DNA of 64,000 bases from Edaphocola aurantiacus (GTDB lineage: Bacteria > Bacteroidota > Bacteroidia > Chitinophagales > Chitinophagaceae), in contig NZ_VOSI01000003.1 in assembly GCF_019797745.1 (NCBI RefSeq), forward strand, positions 1 through 64,000, given 5' to 3'. The stretch's first letter is position 1. Every line of letters starts with the position of its first letter. Shown in pieces: positions 35,580 to 44,895 of the stretch. The notes below the pieces were generated by a model that was not told where the DNA came from, did no database searches, and was given only the letters and a program-made list of their open reading frames with translations. Position numbers and translations under genes: made by a program.

Positions 35580-37301
35580 TTAAAATGTGCTGTAATCTCT
35601 TCTTGCAAAGTTGAGTCTTAGTCCTGAATATATATAAGTCGATTGCTGGTCAGGTATAATTTGCGCTGCTACAGTATAGCGTCTGTGGGTACCTCCGAGG
35701 TCAAAATACAGACCAGAGGCGATCTCGTAACTCAGGTTCAGACTCAGGGACATGCCCGTTGCCTGAGGACCGTTGATCATATGTACACCGTACAAGGCCG
35801 GAATATCTTTATTGTATGCTTTAGACAGGTCATTTCCGTAGTTGACATTGCCGGTATCGATCCCTTGCTGGTATAACAGCGCTTTAGCCTGTATATTCCA
35901 GCGGGCACCAGGACGGTAATTTGCCATCAGCACCAGTTCCCGGAAGCCGGCACCTAAAGGGTGGGCCAGGGGCAGGTTGTTGTTGGTGAAATTAGAGGCA
36001 ATATAACCCTGGTTATTCCGGTCGTAATGCTGGAACGTATAAGGACGCAGTACATTTACCTCTGCCTGCAGGTCAAGGTTAGGCACCGTAAAAGCATCAT
36101 AGTAGTTCACGCCCAACTGTCCGCCCCATTTGTTATGCAGGTAGCCATTGTTGCCGAAAAACTCTTTTGCCGTAAATTCATTGATCAGGAACTGTCCATA
36201 CAAAGCCAGACCTTTAGCCGGTATAGCCTTGGCTCTTATACCGATCGCTACTTTGTCCGGACTGCCCAGACTACGCTCAATGGCACGGTAGAAGATCATC
36301 GGATTCATATAGCCGAGCTCGAAATGATTACTGCGGTTGAAGACCACCATTTCATACACACCCAGGTTCAGCCAGGAAGTAATGTTGGCACTCAGGTGAT
36401 GGGCTGTGGCATATTTATATCCGTAACTGTTATCTGTAAGATCATTGCCCGGTATATGCTGATCCGGACTAAGGCGCATGTACAGGTTATCATACTGCAG
36501 TTTCCATATTTTGGTATGCAGGTGCACGTAAGCAGCCGGTGCCGAAAAATCAGACAGGATAAGGCTTCTGTACCCATCACCGATTTTCTGGTAATCATAG
36601 CCTGCTGCAATGGAAACATAATCCTTTATCAGGCTGGCACTGATCTGACCGGTAGGTAACCAGTACTGATATTGTCCCGGTGCTGTTTGTCGGAACTTAT
36701 GTACTCCTATCAGTGTATTGCGCCTGTCGTTATATTGCTGGTAAAAGCTTACCGGTTCTTCATATACATAGCGCAGATTGAAGTCTGCGCCGATAAAGTT
36801 TTTATAAGTAGCCCGCAGTTTAGCACCGGCAGTAAAATACTGTTTGTATCCTTCACCGTTTTCCGATCGCTCGTATAATCCCTGGTAACCCAATACAGGG
36901 TTTATACTCAGGAACAGGTCACGGCTGTTATGATAGATGAAGTCTGTTTTTGTTTTGTAAAAGCTATTCATCACAGGCATCCTTGACCGGATAGCCCCGT
37001 CATGATCTTCTGTAACCCATTCTCCGTTCTGACCCAGGTAACGGCTCATCAGGCCATTATCAGTATTACTCCATCCGTTACGGAGATTTTGCTGCTGCGC
37101 TTCTTTCAGGAACGCCGCAACATCTTTGCGCTGCAGCGGTTGTACAGCAGTATGCAGTTCATCAGATAATTCGCCGGACAAGGCCTCGATTCGGCTCAGG
37201 TAAGCAGCAGTGCCATCCTGGATATCCACCCGGCCACTCTGGGCAGTAGCCTTTACGGCAATCCCCAGGCTCAGGCAAGAAAGAAGTAAGCTGTATTTCA
37301 T
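35580..37301 (-). CDS. RemB/Wzi-like outer-membrane beta-barrel protein
   Basis: 573 residues with a signal peptide (MKYSLLLSCLSLGIAVKATAQ). The mature part alternates aromatic beta-strands typical of a barrel. Phrases such as GDGYRSLILSDFSAPAAYVHLHT, GYMNPMIFYRAIERSLGSPDKVAIG, AFTVPNLDLQAEVNVLRPYTF and PLAHPLGAGFRELVLM are characteristic of Bacteroidota outer-membrane proteins related to the gliding protein RemB and to capsule-assembly Wzi. The role may be in surface polysaccharide or motility; this is by resemblance only. First gene of a pair with the TerC-family gene. Confidence 0.7.
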   Translation of the reverse strand: MKYSLLLSCLSLGIAVKATAQSGRVDIQDGTAAYLSRIEALSGELSDELHTAVQPLQRKDVAAFLKEAQQQNLRNGWSNTDNGLMSRYLGQNGEWVTEDHDGAIRSRMPVMNSFYKTKTDFIYHNSRDLFLSINPVLGYQGLYERSENGEGYKQYFTAGAKLRATYKNFIGADFNLRYVYEEPVSFYQQYNDRRNTLIGVHKFRQTAPGQYQYWLPTGQISASLIKDYVSIAAGYDYQKIGDGYRSLILSDFSAPAAYVHLHTKIWKLQYDNLYMRLSPDQHIPGNDLTDNSYGYKYATAHHLSANITSWLNLGVYEMVVFNRSNHFELGYMNPMIFYRAIERSLGSPDKVAIGIRAKAIPAKGLALYGQFLINEFTAKEFFGNNGYLHNKWGGQLGVNYYDAFTVPNLDLQAEVNVLRPYTFQHYDRNNQGYIASNFTNNNLPLAHPLGAGFRELVLMANYRPGARWNIQAKALLYQQGIDTGNVNYGNDLSKAYNKDIPALYGVHMINGPQATGMSLSLNLSYEIASGLYFDLGGTHRRYTVAAQIIPDQQSTYIYSGLRLNFARRDYSTF

Positions 37302-37366
37302 AGTCAGAGGTTCTGCCTTTTTGTAAAAGATGCAATTTACAAAGAAAACCGACGACTTGCATTAAA

Positions 37367-38611
37367 TTAAAGGAGCCAGTGAGATAAGACATAGATCAGC
37401 AGTCCGACCAGTCCGCCGACTATAGTACCATTGACGCGTATAAACTGCAGATCCTTACCTACTTCCAGCTCCAGCTTCTCACTCAGGTCCCGTCCCTGCC
37501 AGTTACCTACCGTATTACTGATGAGGTCGCCTGCCTTATGGCGGTGTTTCATAATAGCCTTATAGGCATTGTAACGGATCCAGTTGTTGATCTTGTCAAT
37601 AATAGCCTCATCAGACTGGAATGTATTGGCCAGATCATCGATCGTTTTGATCATATATAACTTCAGGCCGGAGTGTTCATCATCCAGTCCTTCCAGCAGG
37701 CTGTCTTTAATGCTCCTCCAGATATCCGCAGCCATAGCATCCGTTTTGGCAGAGGACAGCAGGTCTTCTCTCAATAGCCTCAGCTCATCATACCATTCCG
37801 TTTTTACTTTAATGTCTTCTGCCAGCTGTAATAATTGCTGCTGTATATCCTGTCGTACCTTATGCTGTTGATTCTGTTCTATTTCTTCAAAATAGCGGGC
37901 CAGACCACTGGTGATTTTCTTTGCGATCAGGTTGTCTACAAAACCCGGGATCAGCATAGAGCTTTCCTGTTTTACCCGGTCTTTTACCAGCGATTCATTC
38001 TCTGTAATGTAGGTCTTTAACTTTCCTGCAATAAAACCCACAACTTTTTCTTGTGCCCCTTTTTCGACCAGGTAGGTAATCCCGTTCGATAGCAGCAGGT
38101 TTATATTCAGTGTATGGATCAGTTCTTTTCCCTTCCGGGCAATAAGGTCTGCAATAAAAGCATCATCCAGTTCTGTAATGATCTTACGCAGCCAGTGACT
38201 GATCTCGTCCTGCAGCAATTTTTTATGCTGGGGTTTCTGCAGCCAGTCGGCTATGTATTGCGCAATATTCAGCCGGCCGATGTAGGGACGTATATTCTCT
38301 GCGGTAAGAAAGTTGTCTACAACAAAGTTTCCGAGATTGTCGCCGATGCGCTGCTTGCTGTTTTCGATCAGGTTGGTATGCGGTATACGAATGCCTAAAG
38401 GATAGTGGAACAGGGCCGTTACCGCAAACCAGTCGGCCAGTGCACCCACCATTGCAGCTTCTGAAAAGGCCTTTACATAACCCAGCCAGGGCCAGGATTC
38501 ATGCTTAAGTAATAGGGTAGTGGTGATAAAGACCGCTGCCATAAGCAGGAAGAGGCCCGTGGCAAAAAACTTATATTTACGGAGCTGTATGCGTTTTTCT
38601 TCGTTGGTCAT
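37367..38611 (-). CDS. DUF445-family membrane protein
   Basis: About 414 residues. The N-terminus has a membrane helix (FATGLFLLMAAVFITTTLL), then the family signature KAFSEAAMVGALADWFAVTALFHYPLG and IPHTNLIENSKQRIGDNLGNFV. Long amphipathic helices with alternating charge fill the middle, and a second membrane helix ends the protein (GTIVGGLVGLLIYVLSHWLL). DUF445 (YjiN) proteins are envelope proteins of unknown biochemical role. The start at 38611 gives the MTNEEKRIQLRKYK form; a longer frame extends into the terminator of the next gene upstream. Confidence 0.88.
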   Translation of the reverse strand: MTNEEKRIQLRKYKFFATGLFLLMAAVFITTTLLLKHESWPWLGYVKAFSEAAMVGALADWFAVTALFHYPLGIRIPHTNLIENSKQRIGDNLGNFVVDNFLTAENIRPYIGRLNIAQYIADWLQKPQHKKLLQDEISHWLRKIITELDDAFIADLIARKGKELIHTLNINLLLSNGITYLVEKGAQEKVVGFIAGKLKTYITENESLVKDRVKQESSMLIPGFVDNLIAKKITSGLARYFEEIEQNQQHKVRQDIQQQLLQLAEDIKVKTEWYDELRLLREDLLSSAKTDAMAADIWRSIKDSLLEGLDDEHSGLKLYMIKTIDDLANTFQSDEAIIDKINNWIRYNAYKAIMKHRHKAGDLISNTVGNWQGRDLSEKLELEVGKDLQFIRVNGTIVGGLVGLLIYVLSHWLL

Positions 38612-38647
38612 AGCTTTTTGTTTTAGGGAAATCGCAGATGATATCAA

Positions 38648-38680
38648 GAAAAAAGCCAAAAGCCTTCAGGCTCCTGGCTT
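38648..38680 (-). terminator. Terminator of the TerB-like gene
   Basis: AAGCCA-GG-AGCC / GGCT-TT-TGGCTT hairpin (read on the minus strand) with six T behind it, 8 nt after the stop at 38688. Confidence 0.7.
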
Positions 38681-38687
38681 TCGTGGA

Positions 38688-39053
38688 TTAATCTTTGTTT
38701 TCGATGTTCCAGTGATCAAACAATAAGTTTAAATAATAGTTTTCTGTTTTGGTGATGATGTTGTCAGCCTTTGTCAGTTTTAACGCAAACTCAATAAAGT
38801 CCAGTCGTTCTTTTTCTGTGGCATCATCATAAAAATCGTCCATGTACTGCAGGAAATGATTTTCCCAGTCTTCCGGTTCCAGCCTGCTGATCTTGTCCAT
38901 TTCCTTGTCGAGGCTGATGTGAAACGGGAATTCTTTAACCAGGTATTCCCGGATGATCATATCACCTTCCGGATTAAATTTAAAGTCAACAGCAGAAAGG
39001 ATCATTAACAAGTGGTAGCCGGCAATAGTCTTATTCGTTCGTTGGTGTTGCAT
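38688..39053 (-). CDS. TerB-like alpha-helical protein
   Basis: The 121-residue acidic, all-helical protein begins MQHQRTNKTIAGYHLLMILS and has DFIEFALKLTKADNIITKTENYYLNLLF near its end, a pattern shared with the TerB (tellurite resistance/co-chaperone-like) fold of Bacteroidota. Metal-binding residues are suggested by the acidic DDFYDDATEKE segment. Function is unknown. It lies 39 nt after the alanine dehydrogenase gene on the same strand and could be its co-transcribed partner. Confidence 0.6.
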   Translation of the reverse strand: MQHQRTNKTIAGYHLLMILSAVDFKFNPEGDMIIREYLVKEFPFHISLDKEMDKISRLEPEDWENHFLQYMDDFYDDATEKERLDFIEFALKLTKADNIITKTENYYLNLLFDHWNIENKD

Positions 39054-39092
39054 AATTAGTAGTAGAAATAGGAGTAAATCGGTGTTTGGTTT

Positions 39093-40304
39093 TTATATAA
39101 AGTTGTTCATGATCAGGTCAAGATCAGTATATTTCAGGTCAAAGCGTTTGGCGATATGCTGGTTCGTTACCATGCCCTTGTACAGGTACACTCCGTTACG
39201 GATACCCGATTTGTTTTTCAGCAGGTAGTCCACGCCGCCTTTGCCGGCGATATCCAGCACGATCGGCATCAGTACGTTACTGATCGCTCTTGAGGCCGTA
39301 CGGGCTACACCGGAAGCAATATTGGGTACACAATAGTGAATCACATCATATTTGGTAAATACCGGGTTGTCATGTGTGGTAGGACGCGAGGTTTCTACAC
39401 AACCACCACGGTCGATGCTGACATCAATAATGACAGAACCAGACTTCATCATGCCCACCATCTCTTCAGTAATCACCAGTGGCGTTACCCCATTGATAGG
39501 CTTCAGCGCACCGATCACTACATCAGCTTTCGGGAGCACTTTCTTCAGTTCATTCGGGTCAATGACGGAGGTATAGAGGCGTTGTCCTACATTATTCTGC
39601 AGGCGCATAAGGCGGTAGATAGAATTATCGAAGATCATTACATTCGCACCCAGCCCAAGGGCTGTACGGGTTGCCGATTCGCCCACAATACCCGCACCGA
39701 TAACAACAACCTGTGCCGGCGGCACACCGGAGATACCCCCCAGCAATACGCCCACACCACGGTTAGAGGTGCTCAGGTATTTGGCCGCCTCAATAATGGC
39801 AGAGCTACCGGCAATCTGGCTCATGGAGCGCACAATGGGATAGGTTCCGCTATCGTCCTTGATAGAATCAAAGGCAATGGCGATGATTTTTTTATTGACC
39901 AGCTGCTGCATCATTCCTGCCTTCAGAAAGGGCAGGTGTATAGGGGAGATGACAACCTTACCTGCTTGCAGCAGGCAGATCTCCTCTTCCGAAATAGGCG
40001 CAGATTTGATCACAATATCAGACTGGAATACCTCGGCCTTATCATAAGCGATTTTGGCACCGGCTTCACTGAAATCTTTGTCGGAATAATAGGCATGTTC
40101 GCCCGCATTATGTTCTACCACTACCTCATGTCCGTTCTGGATCAGTACAGATACTGCATCGGGTGTTAATGCAATCCTGTTTTCGGAAAAAGTATCTTCT
40201 TTTGGAATCCCAATAAAGAGCTGTTTCTTTCTCGGAATTATTTCGATAGTCTCTTCTAAAGGGATGTACGAAAATGAAGAAGAAATTTTTACCCTGGTAG
40301 ACAT
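39093..40304 (-). CDS. ald: Alanine dehydrogenase
   Basis: The 403-residue enzyme has the AlaDH/PNT N-terminal domain (IGIPKEDTFSENRIALTPDAV, NAGEHAYYSDKDFSEAGAKI) and NAD domain (VVVIGAGIVGESATRTALGLGANVMIFD), with DVSIDRGGCVETSRPTTHDNPVF late. It reversibly deaminates L-alanine to pyruvate with NAD. There is a 40-residue N-terminal extension, as in other Bacteroidota, and no transmembrane part, so it is not the transhydrogenase alpha subunit. Divergent from rpoN, with a 139-nt shared AT-rich intergenic region. Confidence 0.88.
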   Translation of the reverse strand: MSTRVKISSSFSYIPLEETIEIIPRKKQLFIGIPKEDTFSENRIALTPDAVSVLIQNGHEVVVEHNAGEHAYYSDKDFSEAGAKIAYDKAEVFQSDIVIKSAPISEEEICLLQAGKVVISPIHLPFLKAGMMQQLVNKKIIAIAFDSIKDDSGTYPIVRSMSQIAGSSAIIEAAKYLSTSNRGVGVLLGGISGVPPAQVVVIGAGIVGESATRTALGLGANVMIFDNSIYRLMRLQNNVGQRLYTSVIDPNELKKVLPKADVVIGALKPINGVTPLVITEEMVGMMKSGSVIIDVSIDRGGCVETSRPTTHDNPVFTKYDVIHYCVPNIASGVARTASRAISNVLMPIVLDIAGKGGVDYLLKNKSGIRNGVYLYKGMVTNQHIAKRFDLKYTDLDLIMNNFI

Positions 40305-40443
40305 AATTTATGCAAGTGTATTAGGGATTAAAAGTAAGGTTCTGTCTGTAATATAGCAAATATTTTATGTAAATTTAAATTATTTACAACAATTTGTTTG
40401 TCGGTAAAATAATACCTTCGCAAGACACTAAAGACTAGTCCCT

Positions 40444-41922
40444 TTGCTCAAATTAACCCAAAGCCAAAAGCTGCTTCAGAAACTGTCGCCGCAACAGATA
40501 CAATTTATAAAACTGTTGCAGGTGCCCACCGCGAACCTGGAAGAAAAAATTAAAGAAGAACTGGAAATTAACCCCGCATTAGATGTGGGAGCAGCACCCC
40601 AGGAAGACGATCCGTATCACTTGTCCGATCAGTATGATCAGGATGGAGAACCGGTATCTCAGGAGTCCTCGGGAGAGGATGGTCAGACCGAAGATATTTC
40701 GGATTACCTGATGGACGAATCGGATAATATGTCGGACTATCACGTGCGCGAGCATGGAGATGACGATGATGACAGCCGGGAAGTGCCCATCCGGGAAGAA
40801 TCAACTTTTCACGAATATTTACTAAGCCAGGTTGGCCTGCTGGATCTTACAGAAACAGAACAGCAAGTGGCAGAGCAGGTGATCGGCAGTATAGACGATG
40901 ACGGCTATCTGCGCAGAGATGTCATGAGCATTGTAGATGACCTCGCTTTTAACCGGAATATATATGTTACAGAGGCGGATGTTAAACGCATCCTTAAACT
41001 CATACAGGAATTTGATCCTGCCGGTGTCGGCGCTTCTGACCTGCAGGAATGTCTTTTGCTGCAGCTGGATAAAATGACCGGAACCAATGGTGCCGCCAAA
41101 GTGGCCAAAGTAATCCTTACCGATTATTTTGAAGAGTTTACCCGCAAACATTACGACCGCATACGCCAGCATTTATCGCTGGATAATGAAGCCTTTAAAG
41201 AAGCTATACAGGTTATCCTGAAGCTGACGCCGAGACCGGGCATTGCCTTCTCCAATGGCTCAAAAGACAATGGATATATCATTCCCGATTTCTTTATCCA
41301 TAACAATAACGGAGTGCTGGAGTTAACCTTAAACTCCCGTAATGCGCCGGAGTTAAGGGTTTCGGAAGAGTATAAAGATATGCTGAAGACATACGAAGAC
41401 GGCTCGCTGAAAGACAAAAAACAGAAAGAAGCGGTAATGTTCATCAAGCAGAAAATAGATTCTGCCAAATGGTTTATTGATGCCATTCGTCAGCGCCAGC
41501 ATACATTGTTATATACCATGAAAGCGATTATGGATTACCAAAGGGAATACTTCCTTTCCGGCAATGAGTCGGCTTTGCGTCCTATGATCCTTAAAGATAT
41601 TGCCGATAAGATTGGTATGGATATTTCTACCGTAAGCCGTGTGGCTAATAGTAAATATGTACAGACCGAATATGGTACCTTCCTGTTGAAATACTTTTTC
41701 TCAGAAGCCATTACTACCGATTCAGGCGAAGAGGTATCAACTTATGAAGTAAAAAACCTGATACAGGATTTCGTCGCTAATGAAGACAAGCACAGCCCGC
41801 TTTCTGATGAGAAACTGATGGAAATGCTTTCTGAAAAAGGCTTCCAGGTGGCCCGCAGAACGGTAGCCAAATACCGCGAGCAATTGCATATACCGGTAGC
41901 CCGGTTGAGGAAGCTGGCATAG
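40444..41922 (+). CDS. rpoN: RNA polymerase sigma-54 factor
   Basis: The 492-residue protein has region I (LTQSQKLLQKLSPQQIQFIKLLQVPTANLEEKI), an acidic region II (DDDDSREVP), a core-binding/HTH domain (LKDIADKIGMDISTVSRVANSKYVQTEYG) and the RpoN box near the C-terminus (ARRTVAKYREQ). It directs RNA polymerase to -24/-12 promoters that need an AAA+ activator. The first usable codon is TTG at 40444; there is an in-frame stop 15 nt before and no earlier ATG, and the family normally starts at this MLK position. A hairpin terminator follows. Confidence 0.95.
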   Translation: MLKLTQSQKLLQKLSPQQIQFIKLLQVPTANLEEKIKEELEINPALDVGAAPQEDDPYHLSDQYDQDGEPVSQESSGEDGQTEDISDYLMDESDNMSDYHVREHGDDDDDSREVPIREESTFHEYLLSQVGLLDLTETEQQVAEQVIGSIDDDGYLRRDVMSIVDDLAFNRNIYVTEADVKRILKLIQEFDPAGVGASDLQECLLLQLDKMTGTNGAAKVAKVILTDYFEEFTRKHYDRIRQHLSLDNEAFKEAIQVILKLTPRPGIAFSNGSKDNGYIIPDFFIHNNNGVLELTLNSRNAPELRVSEEYKDMLKTYEDGSLKDKKQKEAVMFIKQKIDSAKWFIDAIRQRQHTLLYTMKAIMDYQREYFLSGNESALRPMILKDIADKIGMDISTVSRVANSKYVQTEYGTFLLKYFFSEAITTDSGEEVSTYEVKNLIQDFVANEDKHSPLSDEKLMEMLSEKGFQVARRTVAKYREQLHIPVARLRKLA

Positions 41923-41940
41923 GAAGTAAAAGTATACATG

Positions 41941-41992
41941 TAAAAAGTCAACAAGAGCTAACCTGATTCAGGTATCTCATGTTGACTTTTTA
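41941..41992 (+). terminator. rpoN terminator
   Basis: A 13-bp perfect stem TAAAAAGTCAACA / TGTTGACTTTTTA (41941-41953, 41980-41992) encloses a smaller CCTG/CAGG stem at 41962-41972. T-rich arm ends the structure. Confidence 0.8.
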
Positions 41993-42075
41993 GTTTAAGT
42001 AATATTGATGACTGTATAAACTTCTGATGCGGTTATGGCAAGCAGTGTTTATTCGGAATCTTTTGGAATTTTGGC

Positions 42076-42645
42076 TTACTGGTAATATCTGTTCTCCTTT
42101 ATATACTCAATCACCGCACCGGGTACCAGGTATTGGATACTTTTTTCGCTTTTGATCTGTTGACGGATGAAGGTTGAAGAGATCTCGATTAACGGGGCCT
42201 GTAGCACTAATGTGTGCTCCGATAACTTTTCTGAAACAGGATATTGAGGGCGTTGGTATACGATAACCTGGTATTGTTGCAGCAGCTGCTCATAATTCTT
42301 CCAGCGGGGGAGATTCTGATAGCTGTCGCTGCCCATGATCACCGAAAAACGTTCATGCGGAAACTTTTCCTGCAGGTAAGTAAGCGTATCAATCGTGAAA
42401 GAAGGGCGGGGCAGGGTGAATTCTATATTGCTCGCCCGGAACTTGGGATTGTCCTTAATGGCCAGTTCCACAAGGTGTAGCCGGTTATACTCGTTCAGCA
42501 GCGTACTGGCCGGTTTCAATGGATTATGCGGCGATACCACAAACCATATTTTATCCAGATCAGTATTTTCAATAATATGGTTGGCAATAATCAGGTGTCC
42601 GGTATGAATGGGATTAAAGCTTCCGAAATAAAGGCCTATATTCAC
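42076..42645 (-). CDS. nadD: Nicotinate-nucleotide adenylyltransferase
   Basis: The 189-residue enzyme joins ATP to nicotinate mononucleotide to form deamido-NAD. The N-terminal GLYFGSFNPIHTGHLIIANHI contains the nucleotidyl-transferase (T/H)xGH motif; VVSPHNPLKP and IMGSDSYQNLPRWKNYE follow, and ISSTFIRQQIKSEKSIQYLVP near the C-terminus is the KMSKS-like ISSTxIR motif. Family length is normal. It lies 13 nt downstream of feoA on the same strand and is probably co-transcribed with it. Confidence 0.94.
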   Translation of the reverse strand: MNIGLYFGSFNPIHTGHLIIANHIIENTDLDKIWFVVSPHNPLKPASTLLNEYNRLHLVELAIKDNPKFRASNIEFTLPRPSFTIDTLTYLQEKFPHERFSVIMGSDSYQNLPRWKNYEQLLQQYQVIVYQRPQYPVSEKLSEHTLVLQAPLIEISSTFIRQQIKSEKSIQYLVPGAVIEYIKENRYYQ

Positions 42646-42658
42646 GTTAAGGAGTATT

Positions 42659-42904
42659 TTAAACAGGTTCTTGAGTTGGAGCCAGCTCTACCCATATGGT
42701 CGCTGCTTCCGCTTTTCTGATGCTCAGCACATAGCCGGCTACATTTATTGCCATAGGATCGCCCATCGGAGCTATATGATCTACCATGATCATGTGGCCG
42801 TCCAGGAAGCCCATTTCCATTAGTTGCACCAATGAATCGCTGGCATCAATACGCCGTATGATCGCTGTTTGTCCTTTTTGTAATTGGGAAAGGGGTGTTA
42901 ACAT
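42659..42904 (-). CDS. feoA: FeoA-domain protein
   Basis: An 81-residue SH3-like protein: MLTPLSQLQKGQTAIIRRID, LVQLMEMGFLDGHMIMVDHIAPMGDPMAINVAGYVLSIRKAEA. These are the FeoA signature segments (MGFL, G-x-x-I, LR(K/R)xEA). FeoA regulates or assists the FeoB ferrous-iron transporter. No feoB gene is adjacent: the downstream gene is nadD. It could serve a distant feoB or be a stand-alone regulator. Promoter at 42924-42954. Confidence 0.88.
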   Translation of the reverse strand: MLTPLSQLQKGQTAIIRRIDASDSLVQLMEMGFLDGHMIMVDHIAPMGDPMAINVAGYVLSIRKAEAATIWVELAPTQEPV

Positions 42905-42923
42905 ACAACACAGTTAATTTTCG

Positions 42924-42954
42924 CAAAATTACGGCTATTTGCCCGCACAGCCAA
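42924..42954 (-). promoter_or_regulatory. feoA-nadD promoter
   Basis: On the minus strand TTG (42952-42954), a 20-bp spacer and TAATTTTG (42924-42931), a near-perfect Bacteroidota promoter starting about 12 nt before the feoA ATG. Confidence 0.7.
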
Positions 42955-42961
42955 TCGCAAA

Positions 42962-42995
42962 TTGTAAAAAATGTTCGTAAAAAAGGTTACTTTCG
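42962..42995 (+). promoter_or_regulatory. Weak promoter candidate for manC
   Basis: TTG at 42962-42964, a 23-bp spacer and TACTTTCG at 42988-42995 (one mismatch to TAnnTTTG), 28 nt before the manC ATG. Divergent from the feoA promoter. Confidence 0.35.
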
Positions 42996-43022
42996 CAGCT
43001 CATACACACTAAGTTAACCTGA

Positions 43023-44108
43023 ATGAGTATTCATCATAATTATGTAGCCATCATGGCCGGCGGTATTGGCAGCCGGTTCTGGCCGGAGAGCAGGCAACAC
43101 TTGCCCAAACAATTTTTGGATATTTTAGGTACTGGTCGCACGTTTATACAAGAGACATACAAGCGTTTTAAAGATATTTGCCCTAAGGAGAATATTTACA
43201 TTGTTACCCATCACTCATACGAACACCTGGTCCGAGAGCAGATCCCAGAGATCGATCCGGCCAATATCATAAAAGAGCCTTATCGTAAAAACACGGCACC
43301 TGCTGCGGCTTACGTTACCTACAAATTAAAGGCACTTGATCCCAAAGCAAACATTATTCTGGCTCCGGCCGATCACCTGATCCTGGATCAGCGCAGTTTC
43401 GAACTGACCGCTTTCCAGGGACTGGATTTTGCTGCTAAAAATGATGCTATCCTGACTTTTGGTATTCAGCCTACACGTCCCGATACGGGTTACGGGTATA
43501 TTCAATACCAGAAAGATGATCTTCAGGACGGCGTAAGCAAGGTAAAAGTATTTACAGAAAAACCCGATATAGAACTGGCCCGTGTATTCCTGAAATCAGG
43601 CGATTTTGTATGGAATTCCGGTATTTTTGTATGGAATGTGCAGACTTTTACCAAAGCCTTCAAAGTGTATCAGCCAGAAATGGCAGAAGTATTTGAGCAG
43701 GCAGCGTCGGCATATAACACACCGAAAGAGTATACCGTTATGGAACGCCTGTATACCCAGTGCACCAACCTGTCTATCGACTATGGTCTGATGGAAAAGG
43801 CGGCAAATGTATATGTGATCCCGTCCAACTTCGGCTGGAGTGATCTCGGTACATGGGAGTCGGCTTATGAGCATTCCGAAAAGGATTACCTTGGTAATGC
43901 CGTAACCGGTGGTAATGTAATGGTGGTAGATGCATCTGAATGCATGATCAAAACATCGAAAGATAAACTGGTTGTGGTACAGGGCTTACAGAATTTTATT
44001 GTGGTCGATACGGATGATGTATTGCTGGTATGTGAGCGCAGTAAAGAACAGCAGATTAAAGATTATGTAGCCGAGGTAAAGCGCAATATCGGTGAACAAT
44101 ACTTGTAA
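43023..44108 (+). CDS. manC: Mannose-1-phosphate guanylyltransferase
   Basis: A 361-residue enzyme of the ManC/GMP family: YVAIMAGGIGSRFWPESRQHLPKQFLDI opens the nucleotide-binding site; KEPYRKNTAPAAAYVTYKL, LAPADHLIL (metal Asp) and FTEKPDIELARVFLKSGDFVWNSGIFVWNV follow. It forms GDP-mannose from mannose-1-phosphate and GTP for glycan synthesis. There is no second phosphomannose isomerase domain, so it is a single-function form. It begins a rightward run with pyrH, nth and a GyrI-like gene, though the first gap (55 nt) may hold a separate start. Confidence 0.92.
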   Translation: MSIHHNYVAIMAGGIGSRFWPESRQHLPKQFLDILGTGRTFIQETYKRFKDICPKENIYIVTHHSYEHLVREQIPEIDPANIIKEPYRKNTAPAAAYVTYKLKALDPKANIILAPADHLILDQRSFELTAFQGLDFAAKNDAILTFGIQPTRPDTGYGYIQYQKDDLQDGVSKVKVFTEKPDIELARVFLKSGDFVWNSGIFVWNVQTFTKAFKVYQPEMAEVFEQAASAYNTPKEYTVMERLYTQCTNLSIDYGLMEKAANVYVIPSNFGWSDLGTWESAYEHSEKDYLGNAVTGGNVMVVDASECMIKTSKDKLVVVQGLQNFIVVDTDDVLLVCERSKEQQIKDYVAEVKRNIGEQYL

Positions 44109-44163
44109 AGTATTGTTACGGAGAGATGGAATAAAGAACGAAAAATAAACAACAATATATACA

Positions 44164-44880
44164 ATGCTTCCTAAATTTAAAAGAGTTCTCGTAAAGCTTT
44201 CTGGAGAATCGCTGATGGGCGATAAAAATTACGGACTGGATTCCAAAATGCTGGCCAGCTATGCACAGGACATCAAAGAAGTGGTGGAACTGGGTGTGGA
44301 AGTCGCAATTGTGATCGGAGGAGGTAATATCTACCGCGGGATGAATGAAAAAGAAACCGGTATTGAACGTGCACATGGAGATTACATGGGTATGCTGGCC
44401 ACCGTGATTAACGGTATGGCTTTACAGGCATCTCTGGAAAAGATCGGTGTGAAAACACGTTTGCAGTCTGCACTGGTTATGGACCAGGTTGCAGAACCGT
44501 ACATCCGTCGTAAAGCCATCAGACACCTGGAGAAAGGTCGTGTAGTAATCTTTGGTGCCGGTACCGGTAATCCATACTTCACTACCGATACTGCTGGTTC
44601 CCTGAGAGCGATTGAGATTAATGCCGATGTGATCCTGAAAGGTACCCGTGTAGATGGTATCTATACAGAAGATCCGGAGAAAAATCCTGAAGCTACCCGT
44701 TACGAGAGCATTTCTTTCGATGATGTAATTGCCAAAGGTCTGGCTGTAATGGACCTGACTGCATTTACTTTGTGTAAAGAAAACAACCTGCCGATTATCG
44801 TGTTCGATATGAACAAAAAGGGTAATCTGACACAAGTAGTTTCCGGTAAGAATGTAGGAACTATCGTAAATAAGGGCTAA
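44164..44880 (+). CDS. pyrH: UMP kinase
   Basis: The 238-residue protein has the bacterial UMP kinase pattern: [14 protein letters not shown] at the start, [51 protein letters not shown] and [18 protein letters not shown]. It phosphorylates UMP to UDP and is a hexamer regulated by GTP/UTP. frr, its common neighbour, is not here; nth follows after 15 nt. Length and motifs are complete. Confidence 0.96.
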   Translation: MLPKFKRVLVKLSGESLMGDKNYGLDSKMLASYAQDIKEVVELGVEVAIVIGGGNIYRGMNEKETGIERAHGDYMGMLATVINGMALQASLEKIGVKTRLQSALVMDQVAEPYIRRKAIRHLEKGRVVIFGAGTGNPYFTTDTAGSLRAIEINADVILKGTRVDGIYTEDPEKNPEATRYESISFDDVIAKGLAVMDLTAFTLCKENNLPIIVFDMNKKGNLTQVVSGKNVGTIVNKG

Positions 44881-44895
44881 ACTTTTTAGAACGAT

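Noticed and set aside
34534-35580. Possible manganese (yybP-ykoY) riboswitch for the TerC-family gene
   Set aside because: Only 29 nt separate it from the preceding gene stop, too short for the aptamer.
35961-36659. 232-codon frame opposite the RemB/Wzi-like gene
   Set aside because: It is antisense to a well-supported beta-barrel gene and shows no signal peptide or motif.
35580-37301. Assigning the outer-membrane protein firmly to RemB
   Set aside because: Similarity is by remembered phrases only; gliding function cannot be deduced from the sequence.
39336-40169. 277-codon frame opposite alanine dehydrogenase
   Set aside because: Antisense to a conserved enzyme, composition rich in His/Arg, no promoter.
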